Shown here one piece after another: positions 63,407 to 64,000 of a stretch of 64,000 nucleotides of DNA. Position 1 is the first letter of the stretch. Each line of letters starts with the position of its first letter. Source of the DNA: Sphingopyxis lindanitolerans (GTDB lineage: Bacteria > Pseudomonadota > Alphaproteobacteria > Sphingomonadales > Sphingomonadaceae); NCBI RefSeq assembly GCF_002993885.1, contig NZ_CM009578.1:3739569-3803568 (forward strand), read 5' to 3'. A program made the translations under genes and the position numbers. The notes under the pieces were generated by a model that saw nothing but the letters and a program-made list of their open reading frames with translations, ran no database searches and was not told the origin of the DNA.

Positions 63407-64000
63407 TTACGGCACACGCTTGATCGGCGGCGCGATCCAGCTTCCTTCCAGCGCCGGGCGGCGCGGGAGGTAGAGGCGCAGGTTCATGCTGAACGGCCCG
63501 TCGGGGGCGGGCAGCCAGTTGGCTTCCTTGTCGGCGCCCGGATTATCCTTCTGGATATAGAGGTCGAGCGAACCGTCGGGGTTGAAACTCAGCTTGTCGC
63601 GGTCGCCGATCGCGAAGCGATCGATCGGATTGGCGACGAAGAACTGATCGGCGCCATACATGGTCAGCGACCAGAAGGCGTCGGCCGGCGGAATCTGATC
63701 CTTGTCGAAATGGAGGACATAGCGCGAGGCGCCGGTCAGCGGCTTGCCGTCGCTGTCGAGCGGCGCCATCGGATAGACGGCTTCTTCGGGCGGCAGCGCG
63801 CCGAGGCCGGCAAAGGCGATGAAGGCGCGCTGGAGATAATCATTGCCATAGACGCCGAGCGCATTGCCCATCGCGACCCAATTGTTGCGCGTCAGGTTGA
63901 GCCCCTTGCGGCGGTTCATAATCCGCTGCCATGCGTCGACGGCGGCGCGTGTCAGCCCGCGCTGCACCGCCGGATCGGCGGCGGCAAGGTCGAAGCTCTG
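63407..64000 (-). CDS. DUF1254/DUF1214 domain protein, C-terminal part, partial
   Basis: Runs off the right edge; 197 residues of the 3' part are visible. The visible part is the DUF1214 domain: LTRNNWVAMGNALGVYGNDY, then YVLHFDKDQIPPADAFWSLT and MYGADQFFVANPIDRFAIGD, ending RRPALEGSWIAPPIKRV. These proteins are usually exported and of unknown function, large and beta-rich. The N-terminal DUF1254 half lies outside the window. Confidence 0.85.
   Translation of the reverse strand, partial: QSFDLAAADPAVQRGLTRAAVDAWQRIMNRRKGLNLTRNNWVAMGNALGVYGNDYLQRAFIAFAGLGALPPEEAVYPMAPLDSDGKPLTGASRYVLHFDKDQIPPADAFWSLTMYGADQFFVANPIDRFAIGDRDKLSFNPDGSLDLYIQKDNPGADKEANWLPAPDGPFSMNLRLYLPRRPALEGSWIAPPIKRVP

Noticed and set aside
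1..64000. CRISPR arrays, prophage or integrative element
   Set aside because: No regularly spaced identical repeats, phage structural genes, integrase or attachment duplication were seen.

Overview
This window looks like chromosomal DNA from a GC-rich alphaproteobacterium, most likely a sphingomonad of the Sphingopyxis type. That placement is an inference from gene content: a PHA synthase/phasin pair, CobS/CobT next to a J-domain protein and BolA, HisZ with the serine pathway, a TonB receptor with a Gly/Arg-rich insert, and many short palindromic intergenic repeats. No rRNA or other phylogenetic marker RNA is present. About 63 protein genes are supported, mostly core metabolism with some sphingomonad-type accessory genes. 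I saw no prophage, complete insertion sequence, CRISPR array, tRNA or rRNA.

Layout. 1-660: a type II toxin-antitoxin pair whose antitoxin runs off the left edge, under a perfect 16-bp-arm palindromic promoter-operator. 661-1266: repeats only. 1267-8081: argG, two small or hypothetical proteins, threonine aldolase with a DMT exporter, murA and a DUF3011 secreted protein. 8209-10231: a DsbA-like isomerase/SDR operon facing an HxlR regulator. 10224-11073: repeats containing a 140-bp MITE-like insertion, plus clpS. 11183-13842: phasin and PHA synthase. 13973-18625: alaC, DUF2721 protein, FMN reductase, haloalkane dehalogenase, purA. 18864-23404: DOPA-dioxygenase-like protein, hisZ, serA, and serC with a candidate serC leader RNA. 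23525-29351: extensin-like lipoprotein, LOG protein, two cytochromes c, prephenate dehydratase, a CDP-alcohol transferase, DUF805 protein and a hypothetical protein. 29348-34978: polA, GFA and VOC proteins, guaA. 35172-39489: TonB-dependent receptor, then a glycosyltransferase and an LpxH-like phosphoesterase. 39733-42948: aldehyde dehydrogenase and an acetolactate-synthase-like ThDP enzyme. 43731-50957: cobT and cobS with interspersed genes, then J-domain protein, bolA and a DUF2200 protein. 50954-56977: cupin, DUF6445 protein, pirin, epoxide-hydrolase-like protein, LtrA, serine hydrolase. 57026-64000: arsC, two L,D-transpeptidase-type proteins, accC-accB-aroQ, thiS-thiG and the end of a DUF1254/DUF1214 protein.

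How the genes work together. serC and serA give phosphoserine from glycolytic carbon. hisZ and purA (plus guaA) serve histidine and purine synthesis. aroQ and pheA belong to aromatic synthesis, accB/accC to fatty-acid initiation, and thiS/thiG to the thiamine thiazole. phaC and the phasin build carbon-storage granules. The strongest non-gene signals are the nested mobile repeat at 10312-10451, several families of dispersed palindromic repeats, the symmetric toxin-antitoxin promoter-operator, and the serC leader. I do not see a clearly new multi-gene defence or metabolic system. The candidates listed are modest and labelled as inference.
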